Assembly: GCA_003049485.1 (NCBI GenBank)
Contig: PYST01000126.1
Span: 5,141-69,140 of the forward strand
DNA length: 64,000 bases
Direction of reading: 5' to 3'
Source of the DNA: Ophioceras dolichostomum
Taxonomy: Eukaryota; Ascomycota; Sordariomycetes; Magnaporthales; Ophioceraceae
Positions 47,837-60,337 of the stretch are shown in pieces. How positions within the stretch are numbered: the stretch's first letter is position 1; each line of letters begins with the position of its first letter. Both the position numbers and the translations under genes were made by a program. The notes under the pieces were generated by a model, which saw nothing but the letters and a program-made list of their open reading frames with translations, was not told the DNA's origin and did not search any database.

Positions 47837-50504
47837 ATGGCGGCACTAGGGAGGCAGTCGAGCTTCTTGCCGACGATCAAATGCTCGTCATGCGGGGACC
47901 AGATAGAAATCTCCATGATGGGAGAGCATGTGTGCAAGACGTCGACAAAGTCATCATCAGGAAGTAAGAACAGCTACATCCACCGAGTTAACTTCTCCTC
48001 GATCTCGAAGTCTTGTTTACCCTCGGGACGACACTGACCTCTTTTGTCTTTGAACTTGCTACAGCCTCTCCACCAGAAGCATTCGACAATTTTAAACCAT
48101 GGAACAAGGCAGTACACGAGAAGATTGGCCGAGTACCACCACCACCAAAGGTCGACACATTAGCAGCCAGTGAGTTAAGCCTTGAGCTCTCCTTCTTATG
48201 CTGGAACCAGCTCTTCTGTGCTCGTGATCAAGAACGCCATACCACCTTCCACCGAAATGCTAACAAGTCCATCGTGACTTAGACCGAACATACTACAGGG
48301 CAGGACAGCTGACGCCAGTCAGCAACTCGAGCGGATCGGCGTCAAGAAGCGCCTCTCCACTAACACCAAACGCCCGATCCGGCCCAGGAGGCCGGTCCGA
48401 CGACTACTTCGCTCCGAAGATTGCGAGCGAGTACGACTCAACCCCTCCACAATCGCGACGGGCCGGCGGCGGCGGATACGGTGGTCTTGACGGGTTCGAC
48501 GACCAGCTGTACCCGGCCGCGTCGCCGAAGAAGCAAGCACCCAGCCTCCTGCAGCGGATGAACACGATCGCGCCAGGGCCCTTCGAGCTGAACAGGAGAC
48601 CGGGGGCGAGGAACAACGCGTTCCCGTCAAGGGGGAACAGCCAAGACGACGGCTCGAGCCTCGACGGCAGCGCGCCGCCGTCGTTATCCAACTCATACGG
48701 GACGCTCGAGAGACCCAGGACGGCGAACTCGAATGCGAGCTTTGGGTCTTCTGGCCAGCAACCGCCCAGGTTGCCGAGGAAAAACAACTATAGCGGCTTC
48801 GGGCCTCCGCAAAGAGGAGGAGACGACTTCGAGCCAGAGCCTCTGAATGCGAGCAACCGCGCAGGCACGTTCCCGCGACCAAGCGAGCCAGCTGATCCAC
48901 CACTGCGCACGCCTTCAGCGCCAGGCATGCGACCGGACAGGATGCGACGCCCATCGAATAACCTGCCACCGCCCGTGATGAACGGCGAGCGATCCCGCCG
49001 GCCGTCAAACGACATCATGGCCCGTCCTCCACTACCACCGCCCATGGGCGACGACAGGACCCGCCGGCCCTCCCTCGCGCCGGACACGTCGCGGCCTCCT
49101 CCGCCGCGCAAGAGCATCGTCAGCCGCCCGCAGACGCGCGACGGCGGCGGCGGCGGCAACATGCCCGAGATCAACCTGGCCGTCGAGTTCGGCATCGGCA
49201 ACCCGTACCACAGCCCGAACCCGTCCATGTCGTCCAGCACGTCCTCGTCCAGCGGGCTCGCGAGCCAGCGCAGCGCCGGCTCGATCTCCCAGGGCGTCCC
49301 CAGCACGCAGCCCAGCTACGAGTCCAGCCCTGCCCGGTCGCTCCGCTCCCGCGGCGGCCCTCGCCCTCCAATGCGGAATCCCTCCGCCGGGTCTAACAAG
49401 GGCGGCGGTAGCAGATTCGACGACGTGATGGCCGACCTGCAGTCCTCAATGGAAGACCTCGGCTCTTCGGCGTCCTCGCGGAGAAACGATCGCGACCGCG
49501 ACCTCCCCGCGGCGCCGCCGCAGCCCCCTCCCTTCGACAAGAAGTCAGGCTCGCTCCGCAGTCTGCGCTCCAACAACAACGACCGCGGCCGCAGCCGTGA
49601 CGCCCTCGACCGTGGCCGTACAGGCGGTGACTCCTCCTACTCGTACTCCAACCGCTACGGCTCCCCAGATCGAGATCGCACACGCGGCACCTCCCGCGCA
49701 CGCTCCCGCGGCCGCGAACCACCCAACAGCGCCACCACCGCCAGCCGCGGCATCTGCAAAGCCTGCGGCGACCCGATCTCCGGAAAGTCGATCTCGTCCG
49801 CCGACGGGCGCCTGACGGGCCGCTACCACAAGGCGTGCTTCAAGTGCGCGACGTGCGGCGACTTCTTTTCCGGGTCGACCTTCTACGTGCACGACGACCG
49901 CCCCTACTGCGAGCGCGACTGGCACAAGGCCAACCGTTCCCTCTGCGGCTCCTGCGACAACGGAATCGAGGGCCAGTACCTGGCGGACGAGGACGACAAG
50001 AAGTACCACCCGGACTGCTTCACGTGCGCGGACTGCGGCACGGTGCTGAGGGATGGGTATTTCGACGTTGGGGGGAAGCAGTATTGCGAGAGGGATGCTT
50101 GGAGGAGGACGCAGCAGCAGATGCAGATGCAGCAGCAGCCTTGGCTTGCTGCTGGTGGCGCTGGTGCTGGTGCTGGTGCAGGAAATAACAATTTGGGCGT
50201 GCCGGGTCAGAGGACGATGAGCACTATGAGCGGCATCAGCGTTACTAGCAACGGCAGCCGGCGCGGCATGCCGCTTGCTGCGAGCGGGTTGCCGGGTGGG
50301 CCGAAGGCGGGCGCGTTCCCGCCGAGCGGACTCAGGCCTGTCGGGCCTGCTTCCGCTCCTGGTCCTGGTCCTGGTCCTGGCGGCATGTTGGCTGCTGCTC
50401 CGGGGGGCTTGCCGGGTGGTAGGCCGTTTGGGCTGCCGAGTGGGAATAGGTTGGGGCCGAGGCCGAGGATGGAGAAGCGGATGACGAGGTTGGGGATGAT
50501 GTGA
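47837..50504 (+). CDS. Two-LIM-domain protein, paxillin-like (Pxl1 type)
   Basis: Three exons, 47837-47963, 48065-48169 and 48283-50504, give 817 residues. Near the N-terminus is a small zinc-binding-like motif, KCSSCGDQIEISMMGEHVC (C-X2-C-X11-H-X-C, about 16-33). The middle is long, disordered and rich in Ser, Pro and Arg. Two LIM domains close the protein: LIM1 at about 568-624 (CKACGDPISG, HKACFKCATCGDFF, CERDW) and LIM2 at about 631-685 (CGSCDNGIEG, HPDCFTCADCGTVL, CERDAW). A Gln-rich and then Gly/Pro-rich tail ends RMTRLGMM. Yeast and fission yeast proteins with this layout (Pxl1) link actin, Rho signalling and the cytokinetic ring; the role here is inferred. Start chosen at the ATG that immediately precedes the conserved N-terminal block. 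Confidence 0.88.
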
Positions 50505-51087
50505 GAGGCGTACTAGCTAGTGCCCTTCACTCGGACCTTGCTCCTTCATGTTTTTTTTTCTTTGGGATTCGTCACCAGCGGCCACGGTCGTTTTGTCTTG
50601 ATATCTGATTTTGTAATACTTCCTATTTCTGTTCTGTTCTGTTCCCCCATCACTCACGCACACGCAAACACACACTCTTTTTTCCCCCTTACCACATCTC
50701 TGTTTTATTCAGATACCCACACATCATTACAATATACCCAGCAGCTTCGTTGTTTTCAAGCTTACGGTTGGGAATTGTTTGTCTACGGATTTCTCACATG
50801 TCTTTGTTATCTTGCTCTTTCTTTTCCCTTCTCTTCACATCGAGATCTTGGAGGTCGAAACCACCGACCCCATTATCTATCATGATTATGACTAAGAGTT
50901 TTTGTTCACTTCGTTTCAAAAAAAATGGGCGGGCGTTAGCGGAGGAGGACTGGGATAGGGCAGATGGACGGTTGCCCTGGGGAAGGAGGTACTTATGCCT
51001 GGCGAGTCGGTGGGTGGGCAGGGCAGAGGGAAGGGGGTACGGCTGGGGTTCGGAGAGGAAACTGGCCTTGGTTGGGGGGGGGGGGGG

Positions 51088-51123
51088 NNNNNNNNNNNNN
51101 NNNNNNNNNNNNNNNNNNNNNNN
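51088..51123. other. Assembly gap (36 N)
   Basis: A run of 36 N sits between 14 G on the left (51074-51087) and 8 G on the right (51124-51131), so sequencing probably failed in a G homopolymer. Any frame translated through it is meaningless. Confidence 0.98.
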
Positions 51124-53967
51124 GGGGGGGGCGGCTGGCTGGTCGCGTAGGCCTGGCTGCCTGCGTGTGTCTGTATTCAAAGCCAACATCATACACTATC
51201 TACGTCTACCTACCTCCTATCTACAGGCTGGGTGGTGTATTCCATCCGATTCGCGACTCGGTAAAGGTAGTAGCCATAATAATCATTGCTCTTCCGAAGA
51301 GCGCCACGCATAATTAACTGTTTGAGGTCAAGCATGGTCTTATTCTGTGTTACCTGTTACCGCCCGTATGGACGGACGCCTGTAGATCTTTTACCCCGCG
51401 TTGATCTTGGAAGGATTGCGGCTTTTGATATCGAAGACTACCTGGTATTCCCTGTCCTGGTTGGTTTGAGGATGTGATGCGCACGCCCCTTTTTATGCAC
51501 CTCGAGTGTGTTCCATGTGCGGAGCACAGCGTCAGGATACGTAGGATGTGAGGCAGCACCGCCACAATGGTATCTGATTGATTAAGTCACCTATCTATCT
51601 TCTCGGGAGACTTTATACGCTCTAATACGCCGTTTTGCTGTTGCGGGCGTCTCGTGCCTTGTGTTGTTGTTGGGTGAGAGGTTCTGTTGGCCGTGAAAGA
51701 CTCGCCACTCGCCGTCAGCCTTGCCTCCTTACCTCCTAGGGATTCTCCAGTGCTCGCGCAACTGAGTAATTGTTCCGTCTGTCATACGGATTACTGAGTG
51801 ATCCGGCTGAAATGGCTGGGTGCTTTAGACGCAAGAGATGGACGTTGGTTCTCCCTCACCTTGAACCGTTTTGTGGAGGCTGCGTGTGAAGGCTCTTGCT
51901 GCTGATGTCCTCTCGAATCTTTGCAGCCACAGAACGCTTGGGGCCGACAGCCTTCCATGTACATCGAGAACCCACTCCTCAATACCGAAGCCACCCCGTT
52001 CCGACAGGTATAATTGGAGGCCTCGAGAGGACTCAACAGAAAAAGGAAGAAAGCGTAGACCCTGGAAAGATGGCATGTGTTGTCATCAACCAATAACTAA
52101 CGTGCATACATGCTAACTATCATCTTGTGTGCCTGGAAACAGGCCGGCGGTTATCAACCGGGCTGGCTTTCTCACCTAAGCCGAGGCATAGAAGCAAGCA
52201 GGTTGAGGGCCCGTACAGCAGCGCCGCTGGGTGGTTTTCTCGTAGACCATAGGTGATGGACGACACGCGCGGGCAGACCTTTGAGCGAAGCGGAATAATT
52301 CCCCTTCATCAACTTGGTCCTCTTCGCTCTTGGGGCGGAGGCGGGTAGGTACGGATAGTGCAGGTCGGCCGAGCAGCCGGCGGCTCTTGGGCAAGGAGAT
52401 CCATCCAGACCGTCAGTAGCAAGGCGTTTGTTCGTTCATTCGTCTCGCTTTTCTCTCGCTCTAACGAGCCCTAGTCAATGAGCATTCACACACAAATTAG
52501 TAACATTTTCCACATACATGCGGAGGACCAATGGGGACGCTTCCAATTGACTGTCACCTTCCAACCACAGCTCTGATGATGTCGGGCGTCTTCCCCCGAT
52601 GAGACGAGTCGTCCGCCCATAGGCGCCAGGACCGGAGTGGGTGGAGAGGAGTGAATATCTTGCCAAGGTCTTGGTCTTGGTCTCAGATGCGGCGCCGGGG
52701 CTTTCTCCGAATGAGGTTTTTTCTCCCTCCTTTCTGCTTCCTCGTCCTTCTCCTTAGTCGGCGGTCCTCCTCTCTTCTCTCGTCGCATCACCATTGCAGT
52801 ACGGCAAAACCTGCAAGCTTTGAGTTTCTTGGGCTCTGGGCGCATGAGCCCAGCCAGAAGTTCGAGTGTCAAGATCGGGCGCTGCGCCGACTGGTGAGGC
52901 TCTTGGGAGAAAATTGGCGGACGAAAAGGTACCTGAAACCCTAGCCCGACTCAGCGGGGAGGGAAGGCTTTCCCACATCTTCGAGAAAAATTCTGGTGTG
53001 GAAGCTGGAGCCGCAGCACACACAGGACGTTCATCCATGATCCATGGCTTCCCGCACCATCATATTCTCTGGCATCTTGGCACCTCAGTTGGACGAATGC
53101 TATCGCTTCCTCTTGCTCCAATTCTCTTCAACTACTCCACGGTCGAGACGGTCGCAACGAACTTTGGCTGGTCGACTGCTCCCTTCTTCGGCAGCCGTTT
53201 CCGCGGGATATCTAACCTAGTTGCTTTTCATCTAGATGGAACGCGCCATGGCCTGCCTGGAGACCAACCCGACGAGCCCTTACTCGAGGCAATCCCTGCT
53301 TTCTCCTCTTATCTTCGGCATCTCGGCATGACATGTTGACCACCTTGCCAGGTTCATGGCTGTTAAAGGTCGAGGAGAGGCTGTACCGATCGAGCGTGTG
53401 CTGCCAGTCCAGGTAACTGGGCACGCGACCTCGTCCTCGCATACTGGGTAGAGCAGGTGCCGCACTGGCGAAAACTGCCACCATGTCTCACTCGCTTCGC
53501 CTCACGGTTCGCCCCGTTTAAACCAGTCGTTGACGGGATGGGATTGTCTGCCGCGCTCTGAGCTCTGAAGGCTTGAAGTCAGCCTCCGCCAAGTCGTGGC
53601 TCCTACTACCTACGACAGTTTTACGGGGACATAGCCTGGCATATCGAACATCTACGTAGCATCTGCTACACCTTGAATCACCGACCTCTGTATCATCTAG
53701 CCGTTGCTTGGAAACATGGCACTGTTTGGGAGGGAGCTGGGCATGCACCGACCAGCTGGCGCCTCGAGAGGCGGTACGGCGATAACAGGTCCTCATCCTC
53801 GTAGAGTGAGATGATAAATGCCCCGTCCAGTCTCAAGGAGGGAAGCTCAAGGAAAGAGGCCCCTTTCCTCCTCCTCGCAGTTAGATTAGTACTGCTGCCT
53901 CGTCCCCAGCTCCAGACAAAGGTTGACGGCCCGTCTCGCAACCTCAGCCATCCCCTCCGCCATCCTT

Positions 53968-53976
53968 TATATATAA
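53968..53976 (+). promoter_or_regulatory. TATA-like box
   Basis: TATATATAA lies 149 bases before the ATG at 54117, in a pyrimidine-rich promoter-like setting. Confidence 0.45.
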
Positions 53977-54116
53977 GCAACAGTAGACTCTTCATCCATC
54001 GCCCATCATCCCTCATTCTCTGGCAGGTGTGTTTGATATTTTAAGGTTGTTAGCAGACCGGTCAACCTAAGCAGCATCGCACTCCAGCCTCTCACACAGC
54101 CCATTGTTCTCTTGCC

Positions 54117-55004
54117 ATGCCTCGAAGACCTACAACCATCAGGGCAGCCGCCGCCGCCGCACCGTCCAGGCCAGCAGCCAGATCGATGAAGTTCACTGGC
54201 GGCATCTGCGGCCTCCTCGCCTTCCAAGTCCTCGCCACGGCCCTCCTCCTCCCCCTCATCCTGCCGACTGGCACCCGCGCCGAAGACCCCACCTCCTCGC
54301 CCTCGCAGAGCAGCGCCCCCTTCGTCGACCAGGCGACGGGCCTGACCATGGAGCGCTTCTTCGGCGCGCGCACCTCCTTCGCGTTCGGCATCGCCCTGCC
54401 CCAGGACGCCGCCTCGACCTCCTTCATCGGCCAGCTGTCGTTCCCGCTGGGCGCCGGCGGGCAGGGCTACGGCGCCATGGGGTTCACGGGAGATATGGAG
54501 GGCAACTTCATCCTCGCGGCCTGGCCCGACGGCAACGGCGGCGTGATGGCGTCGTTCCGGCAGGCCACGGACGAGGACAACCCGCCCGAGGTGGCGGGCA
54601 ACTTCAAGGTGCGCCCCATCGCCAGGGGAGTCAGCGTCAACGCAACTAGCCTCACGTATACGTTCCTGTGCGAGAACTGCCTGGATTCGACCCTCGGCTT
54701 GGGACCTGCGGAGACGGCGGGGAACCGCGTCATGGGCTGGGCGCTGTCGCTTCAGCCGGTGAGGGACCCGGCCAACCCGGGCGCGCGACTGGGGTTTCAC
54801 GAGAGGGGGTTCGGCCCCTTCACAGCGAGGCTGGGCAATTCGAGGACGGCGCAGTTCGAGGCCGTGGCTGCGCTGGCTAGCGAACCGGTCGCGGCGTCGA
54901 GGAACGCGGTCGCTGCCACGCCGAATGTGTTTGGCGGAGAAGGTGGTGGTGGCGACGACAGTGGGGACGAAGATGATGGTGATCGTGACGACGATGATGA
55001 TTAG
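54117..55004 (+). CDS. Stand-alone CDH-type cytochrome (DOMON) domain protein
   Basis: Intronless, 295 residues. A hydrophobic segment at about 31-50 (GLLAFQVLATALLLPLILP) acts as signal peptide or anchor. If translation starts at the second ATG (54186, MKFTGG) it is a classic secreted signal; the first ATG has the better start context. The core at about 70-260 resembles the haem domain of cellobiose dehydrogenase: FAFGIALP, GAMGFTGDMEGNFILAAWP (a Met in the place of the axial Met), and GFHERGFGPFTARLG (a His in the place of the axial His). Two cysteines in CENC may pair. The last 20 residues are Gly then Asp-rich. There is no flavin dehydrogenase domain and no cytochrome b561 membrane part, so the electron partner is unknown. 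Haem binding is inferred from motifs. A TATA-like box lies 149 bases upstream. Confidence 0.7.
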   Translation: MPRRPTTIRAAAAAAPSRPAARSMKFTGGICGLLAFQVLATALLLPLILPTGTRAEDPTSSPSQSSAPFVDQATGLTMERFFGARTSFAFGIALPQDAASTSFIGQLSFPLGAGGQGYGAMGFTGDMEGNFILAAWPDGNGGVMASFRQATDEDNPPEVAGNFKVRPIARGVSVNATSLTYTFLCENCLDSTLGLGPAETAGNRVMGWALSLQPVRDPANPGARLGFHERGFGPFTARLGNSRTAQFEAVAALASEPVAASRNAVAATPNVFGGEGGGGDDSGDEDDGDRDDDDD

Positions 55005-56308
55005 TCTGAGTACCTACTCGGTAGGTAGGGAGGCAGAGAAGGGTTTTAGGGAAACGCAGAGCTCTTCTTCTCTTCTGGGTCTGGCCCGGGTGTACATCTT
55101 CTGTCTTTTCTTCTTTGGTCTCTGGGAGCGATACACTATTTGCGATATACCACTGTCTTTATAGAAACTGTTACGGAATTTAGCGAGTCTACGGCTAGGG
55201 TCTTTTGTTTCGTCCCTCGATCATCTACATGCTCCCCTCCGAGCTCTCGCAAAGTTGACCTTGCTCGAACGACTTCTCCTTGGAGCATTGCCAGAAGGGG
55301 TCTACTATGTCCAGTAAAATACTGCAATCAACTGAAGTATTAGGTTAGTGGCTACAACTATCTTCATGTACAGTCAACGCTGAACCAGATGAGCCTCGAA
55401 GGCCTCTCAACCGTCCCGTTTCCTTAAGTCCGTGAAGGCGCTCCCGGCGATATCTGCAAGGGGCATCTTGGGGCGGGTTGGGCCGAGCTCAATTAGGCCT
55501 GTCGTTCTTCCGGTTCGTACCAGCCAGGCGCGACCTTTTGCGTCAGCCGGGACAGACGACACACTTTTGTGTATGTGAAGGGATACACGAAGAAAGATAT
55601 ACCCAGGATTATGCTGTTTTGAATTAGCAAGGAAATTGCTGTCAAGCATGAGGCAATCCACCCCGCAGACAGGAGCGGCCGCTAGCTGACCTCTCTCTGT
55701 TCCGGAGCAGTGGGTCGGCCGGCCGACTTGCGGCCTCGAGGCGCGGCACAGCCGGGGGAAGGTTCCCGAGTCCAGCACTCAATTGGGCAGCCCCAAGGCC
55801 GGACAGGGCCCGGATGGCCGGCCGCAAAGCACATGAAACGGGGGACAAATAAGAGTCACACCGCGATTTCGGAAAGTAGTACGGGTGCTTTTACGTAGGG
55901 CAGCAGCACGCGGGGCCTTTTTGGCTTTGGCAAGCGACACGGCTGCCGGACGTAGGCCCCTCGCCTCGTCTCTTTCCTCTCCGGCTCCGGGGTTTGTTTG
56001 AAGTCATGATGGACTGAATGGCCAGCCGGTTGGCTCACTCGTGGGCCGGCTGGGCCGGCAATGCGCGATGACTCTTCAGATTGATTGAACGAGCTTTCTT
56101 CAATACTTGACTTCGCAAACATCACCACCATCCAACTACCTCTTTTTCCCTTCCTTCCATTCGAGCTTCCACTAATGGGAGCACCCAAGAACGAACCGAT
56201 CTTCTGATCTCTTTTCGAACGAAACTAAGCGGGGTGATCACTGGCAGTCCAACGAAATCTATTCGTTCAGAGTCTCCTGTTGTCGCCCGTCACTCGCGAA
56301 GAGGCACG
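55005..56308. other. Intergenic
   Basis: No gene is supported. Two GGTAGGTAGG-type motifs lie just after the cytochrome-domain gene. The right 300 bases are probably the promoter and leader of the next gene. Confidence 0.55.
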
Positions 56309-58021
56309 ATGAAGTCGACATCTTTGATCATAGCTTTGGGGGCCTCCTTGACTGGGCTATCCGTTGCTGTCCCATATCAGTACGTTGAAGATCCTATCTC
56401 TTCTTCTCAGCTGATTCTCGCTCCTCCTCGTTCCTCCTCGTTCCTCCTCTCACCATGTCCATCTCGGATGAGGACGCAAGAAGGAGGCAATGGCAAGCCG
56501 CCGATGATCGGGGCCGCCCACTGAGAATCAGGTATGCTCCCAGACTTTGGCATTTTGCGCTAACAAGAAGCACTATGCAGACCAGCAGCAATAGCCCCCA
56601 TAGTTGAGCCTCGCAAGCCCAATTACGGGTACGGGGGAGGGGGCCAACAACAACCCGCGACGTCGGAATCCCTAGTGCCTCAACATCCCCTCGAGCCGAT
56701 GCCGACAAAACCAGGGCACCCTCAAAACAACAATAACGGCTACGGCTATAACCACAACAATCCTAACCAAGCGGGCGGCTATCAGCCGATTCCCAACCAG
56801 CAGACATCCACGACCAGCAGCAGTAGCACCTCACAACCACCTAACAATGGCTACCACGCATCACCACAGACAACGCCCAAGCAGCAACAGCAGCCCGGCT
56901 ACCACGCCGGCAACCCCAAAACCTTCACTTCTTCTACCAGCACTCCCCGGCCAAACGTCAAAACCATGAGCCCGAACCCAGCTGCCGTGGACGACGGCAA
57001 CGCAGAGACCGTCTGGGTGACGCAGGTCGAGACCGTCGACGCCCCCGGCGCTGGCGCTGTCACCAGCATGTACACGAGCACGACGTTCATCGTCGATACC
57101 GACGGCAGGACCACCACGCTCCTCACCACAGTGGTGACGACGACCGCCACCGTTCCGGGTAAGCAAGTGCCCGTGCATAATGGCGGGAATGGAAACGGGA
57201 ATGGAGGAGGCGGATATTCGATGCCGCCTGGACAGGGACAGGGACAGGGACAACAACCAAAGACGACGACGACGCAACCTGTACAACAAGGAGGAGGAGG
57301 AGGAGGATATCACCAGAGTCCTGCCCAGCAGAAGGGACAGCCGACTACGCAACCTGTCGGGGTGGGACAGGGACAAGGACAAGGCCAAGGAGGTGGAGGA
57401 GGAAAGCCGGGCCAGTCGACTACAACGCAACCGGGCGGCAACGGCGGCAACGGAGGCAACGGAGGAGGATACAACCAGCACCCCGTCTCGCAAATCCCAG
57501 GTCAGCCTCCAACAACACCAACCTCCCAGCCCACCACAACGTCCTCCTCCTCCTCCTCCTCTCCATCTTCTTTCTCCTCTTCATCTTCCACCCCTCCCTC
57601 CCTCCCCCCCTCACCAACAACCTCGCCACCCGTCCACATCGGCGACATCCCCAAAACAGGCAACGGCATCACCGCGCCCCTCCTCCCCGCCACCACAGAC
57701 GGCTACGGCACCGGTGGCGGCACCGGTGGGAATGGTGGTGGTGGTGGCGGTGGCGACGACGTCGTCACGCTCGGCCCAGTGGGCGGTGGCGACGGCAGCG
57801 GTTCCAGTTCAGCGTGCATCTTCTGTGCGGGCAACGCCACGGCGGGCGCGAACGGGACGGGAGGAGTCGGAGGTGGTGGTGGTGGCAACGCTGCGCAGCC
57901 GAGGCCGTCGACGACGCTTTCGCCTGGGCCCAAGTCGGGGGCGTTGCCGATGGTGGGTGGTGGGATGGGTGTCGTGGCGCTTGTGGCGGCGCTGGGGGTC
58001 GGGGTTGGTGTTTTGCTGTAG
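56309..58021 (+). CDS. Secreted low-complexity cell-wall-like protein
   Basis: Two exons, 56309-56379 and 56581-58021, give 503 residues. Exon 1 encodes a signal peptide (MKSTSLIIALGASLTGLSVA, then VPYQ). The mature part is low-complexity: Asn/Gln/Tyr/Gly-rich, then a short ordered stretch of about 60 residues (VWVTQVETVDAPGAG, TSMYTSTTFIVDTDG, TTVVTTTATVPG), then Gly/Gln repeats, a Ser/Pro/Thr block and a Gly-rich region with one C-X2-C pair. It ends in a hydrophobic segment after a Ser-Gly-Ala (SGALPMVGGGMGVVALVAAL), which fits a GPI-anchor signal. This architecture is common for mould wall mannoproteins, but I cannot name a family. The intron has donor GTACGT and acceptor GCAG. Further introns inside the repetitive exon cannot be ruled out. 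Confidence 0.65.
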
Positions 58022-58782
58022 TAGATTCGAGACTGCGGTCAGTGTTTCTGCACATCTTTCGGGGGGGATACATTTACGGGGTGGAGGATGTCGTGGGGGT
58101 GCATGGACTTTTACTGCCGGAGGAGATGGAGAGTCTGTGGTGTCCTTGATGCGCTACAGTACTGCACAAGAGAGGTCGTTGATGACCTCGTCGACTATGA
58201 GCAACGATACGTCGGCGGAAATTAGGGAGCGGAGGACAGTAAGACGTGGAGGGAGAGATCCTGGACGGGAAACACGTCTTTTTCCCCTCAGGTGAAGAAG
58301 GAGGCCAGCTCGTGCCTTTGTGTATTACTACTACTACGGCTTGGGAAAGGATTGTACTGTAGATACCCGGATGGAATCCTGGCTTTGTTGATCCTTTTGA
58401 TTCTTTTGGTTTCCTTCTTGAATACAATTTTGATCCCTTATCTTTTGCAGCTCCATGGTAGCTAACCTATTGTGGTAGTACATAGTCCCCTGGTCTCTTG
58501 CTCTAGACCCTTATTCACCGAGTAACGATTGAGGGGGCTGGGGGTGATACTGTTGCTGCCTGGGCCAACCAGGTGAGGCAGGCGGAGAAGGTGAGGGTCG
58601 CTGCCCTCGCCGGTTTGAATGTTTTGATTTAAGCAGAGCTTCGCCACGGTCGGACCAAATTCAAACTCGTTCACCTTCCACAAACTCACACGAGAAAAGT
58701 CATCCCCAACCACCACAACCATCTTCTGATCATCAACTCACAAATCTCTCTCGCGACTAAGCTTGCTTGTGTCTCTATTCCT

Positions 58783-59216
58783 TTGGTAAGTGCATACTCC
58801 TGTCTCTCGCGATGCGCGTCTCCCTCCTTCCACCTACAATGCCCACTCTCAACCTCTTCAGACACTCCCACCTTACTTCGCGATTTCAAACACGTCTGCT
58901 TCTTCCTCCGTCTATCTGACTCCAGAAAGGCAATAAAGAGGCAATATGCTTTGTTTCGGCCGCCTACACCCTTTCTCCGTCACGAACTCTCCAGCTCTCC
59001 TCCTGCTGCTGACTTCGACCTGACCCCAAGAGGAAGAGGGAGACGACCGCCTCCTCCACTGCTCGTAAGTCTTTCACTTCACAAACATGTTAATACGTCT
59101 TCTTCTCCGCCTGTGGCCCATCAATCTGCATCTCCAAGCAACAGAAGCTCCCGGCGTTCTCTACTGACGACGCAGCGTCCACCTTAAGTCGCCCCAGAGC
59201 AGCCCCTGTCTCTTGA
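58783..59216 (+). CDS. Candidate exon pair, unknown protein
   Basis: The frame ending at 59064 (SRKAIKRQYALFRPPTPFLR, then a Ser/Pro/Arg-rich stretch, ending PPPPLL) meets a GTAAGT donor. Skipping 59065-59144 with acceptor ACAG joins in phase 0 to KLPAFSTDDAASTLSRPR, ending in TGA at 59214-59216. The start is not determined: the 5' part contains more splice-like sites. No family is recognised. Confidence 0.2.
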
Positions 59217-59765
59217 GAGCACCATAGAGGCCTCCATGGCATTGCCACTGCTAGGTAAGTCACGCGTGCAAGCCATTTTCCGTCTGATCTATTCTTCGGA
59301 GCTCGATATAGGGCTCGTGACCTGCTTTGCCCCCCTCCACAAAAACAAAATTCTTCACCAAATTCCCCCTTCCTCCTTTCCCAATGCCACTTCTTCTTTG
59401 TCAACGACACACAACCGCAAGAGCCACAAGATGCATCATTTCCATTTCACAATACTTCCTGCACCTTCATCATATTGTTTTCGGAGGCATACGTGCGCGA
59501 TCCTTATTACGGGGCTCATCGTGGTTGGCCAGACTATCTCGAAAATCACAGTTGGCCTTTATCGACACCTCCGGCACCAGGCCCAGCAGCAACAGCGACA
59601 ACAGAAACACCACAAGCCAGCCACAAGCACCACACCTCCTAGGAAACTTCAGTTCTAGGCAATATAGGGACATTCCGAACCAACAATCAACCGTAAGTCG
59701 GTCCGGAGCCTACCCACTTTATGTGTCCTTTCAACTGACGTTCCCCGAGACGTACAACAGCAGAA

Positions 59766-59848
59766 CATACATACACACACACATACACACACTCATACAC
59801 ACACACATACACACACACATACACACACATATATACACACACATACAC
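59766..59848. repeat. (CA)n microsatellite
   Basis: CA repeats interrupted by TA and TCA, about 83 bases. Confidence 0.95.
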
Positions 59849-60038
59849 GCATATGCACCGGCGCCGTGGGTGGTAGGGAGGGGGCGTCGGGGGTTGTAGC
59901 AATGCTGTACAACTACAAAAAAAAAGATTTGGGAGGGGGGAGGGTTGTCAGAGTATTGTTGGTGGGGGGGTCCCTGGGTTCTCACTTGGGGTCGGCGTGG
60001 CCTCGTCCCAAGGGAAGACGGAGTCGACGCTGAGAAAG

Positions 60039-60337
60039 CCAACGTCCAGCGTAGTGCATCCCCCTCTCGGACGGCTTTCCAGTCGTCTTGGGATATCACG
60101 ACGCTCTTCCATGAGCCTGAGGTCTTCTAGGCCTACCTCGAGCATGTCCCAGAGCACTCCTCGTTGATGGAGGGCGTCGTGATATCCAGGGCCGACTGGA
60201 AAGCGGTCCTGGAGGGGGTGCACCATGCTGGGTGTTCGCTCTCAACCCGTTGGCTCGCTGGACGTCGACCCGGAAAGACTTGGCTTTCGCCGGCCCAGGG
60301 GAGAACCTGGGCACCCTTAGCACTACGCTGGACGTTA
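60039..60337. repeat. Fold-back inverted repeat
   Basis: 60054-60104 pairs with the reverse complement of 60174-60224 at about 84% over 51 bases, sharing ATATCACGACGC and GCTTTCCAGTCG. The left arm also contains aacgtccagcgtagtgc (60041-60057), which is a perfect reverse complement of 60320-60336. So one left arm matches two right-hand segments, with about 95 bases inserted between them. Confidence 0.75.

Larger units (their letters stand above)
50505..54116. other. Intergenic with assembly gap
   Basis: No gene is supported. Frames near 52866-53339 and 52486-52872 overlap on opposite strands and have no domain. The stretch includes the N gap at 51088-51123 and a TATATATAA string at 53968 before the cytochrome-domain gene. 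Confidence 0.45.
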
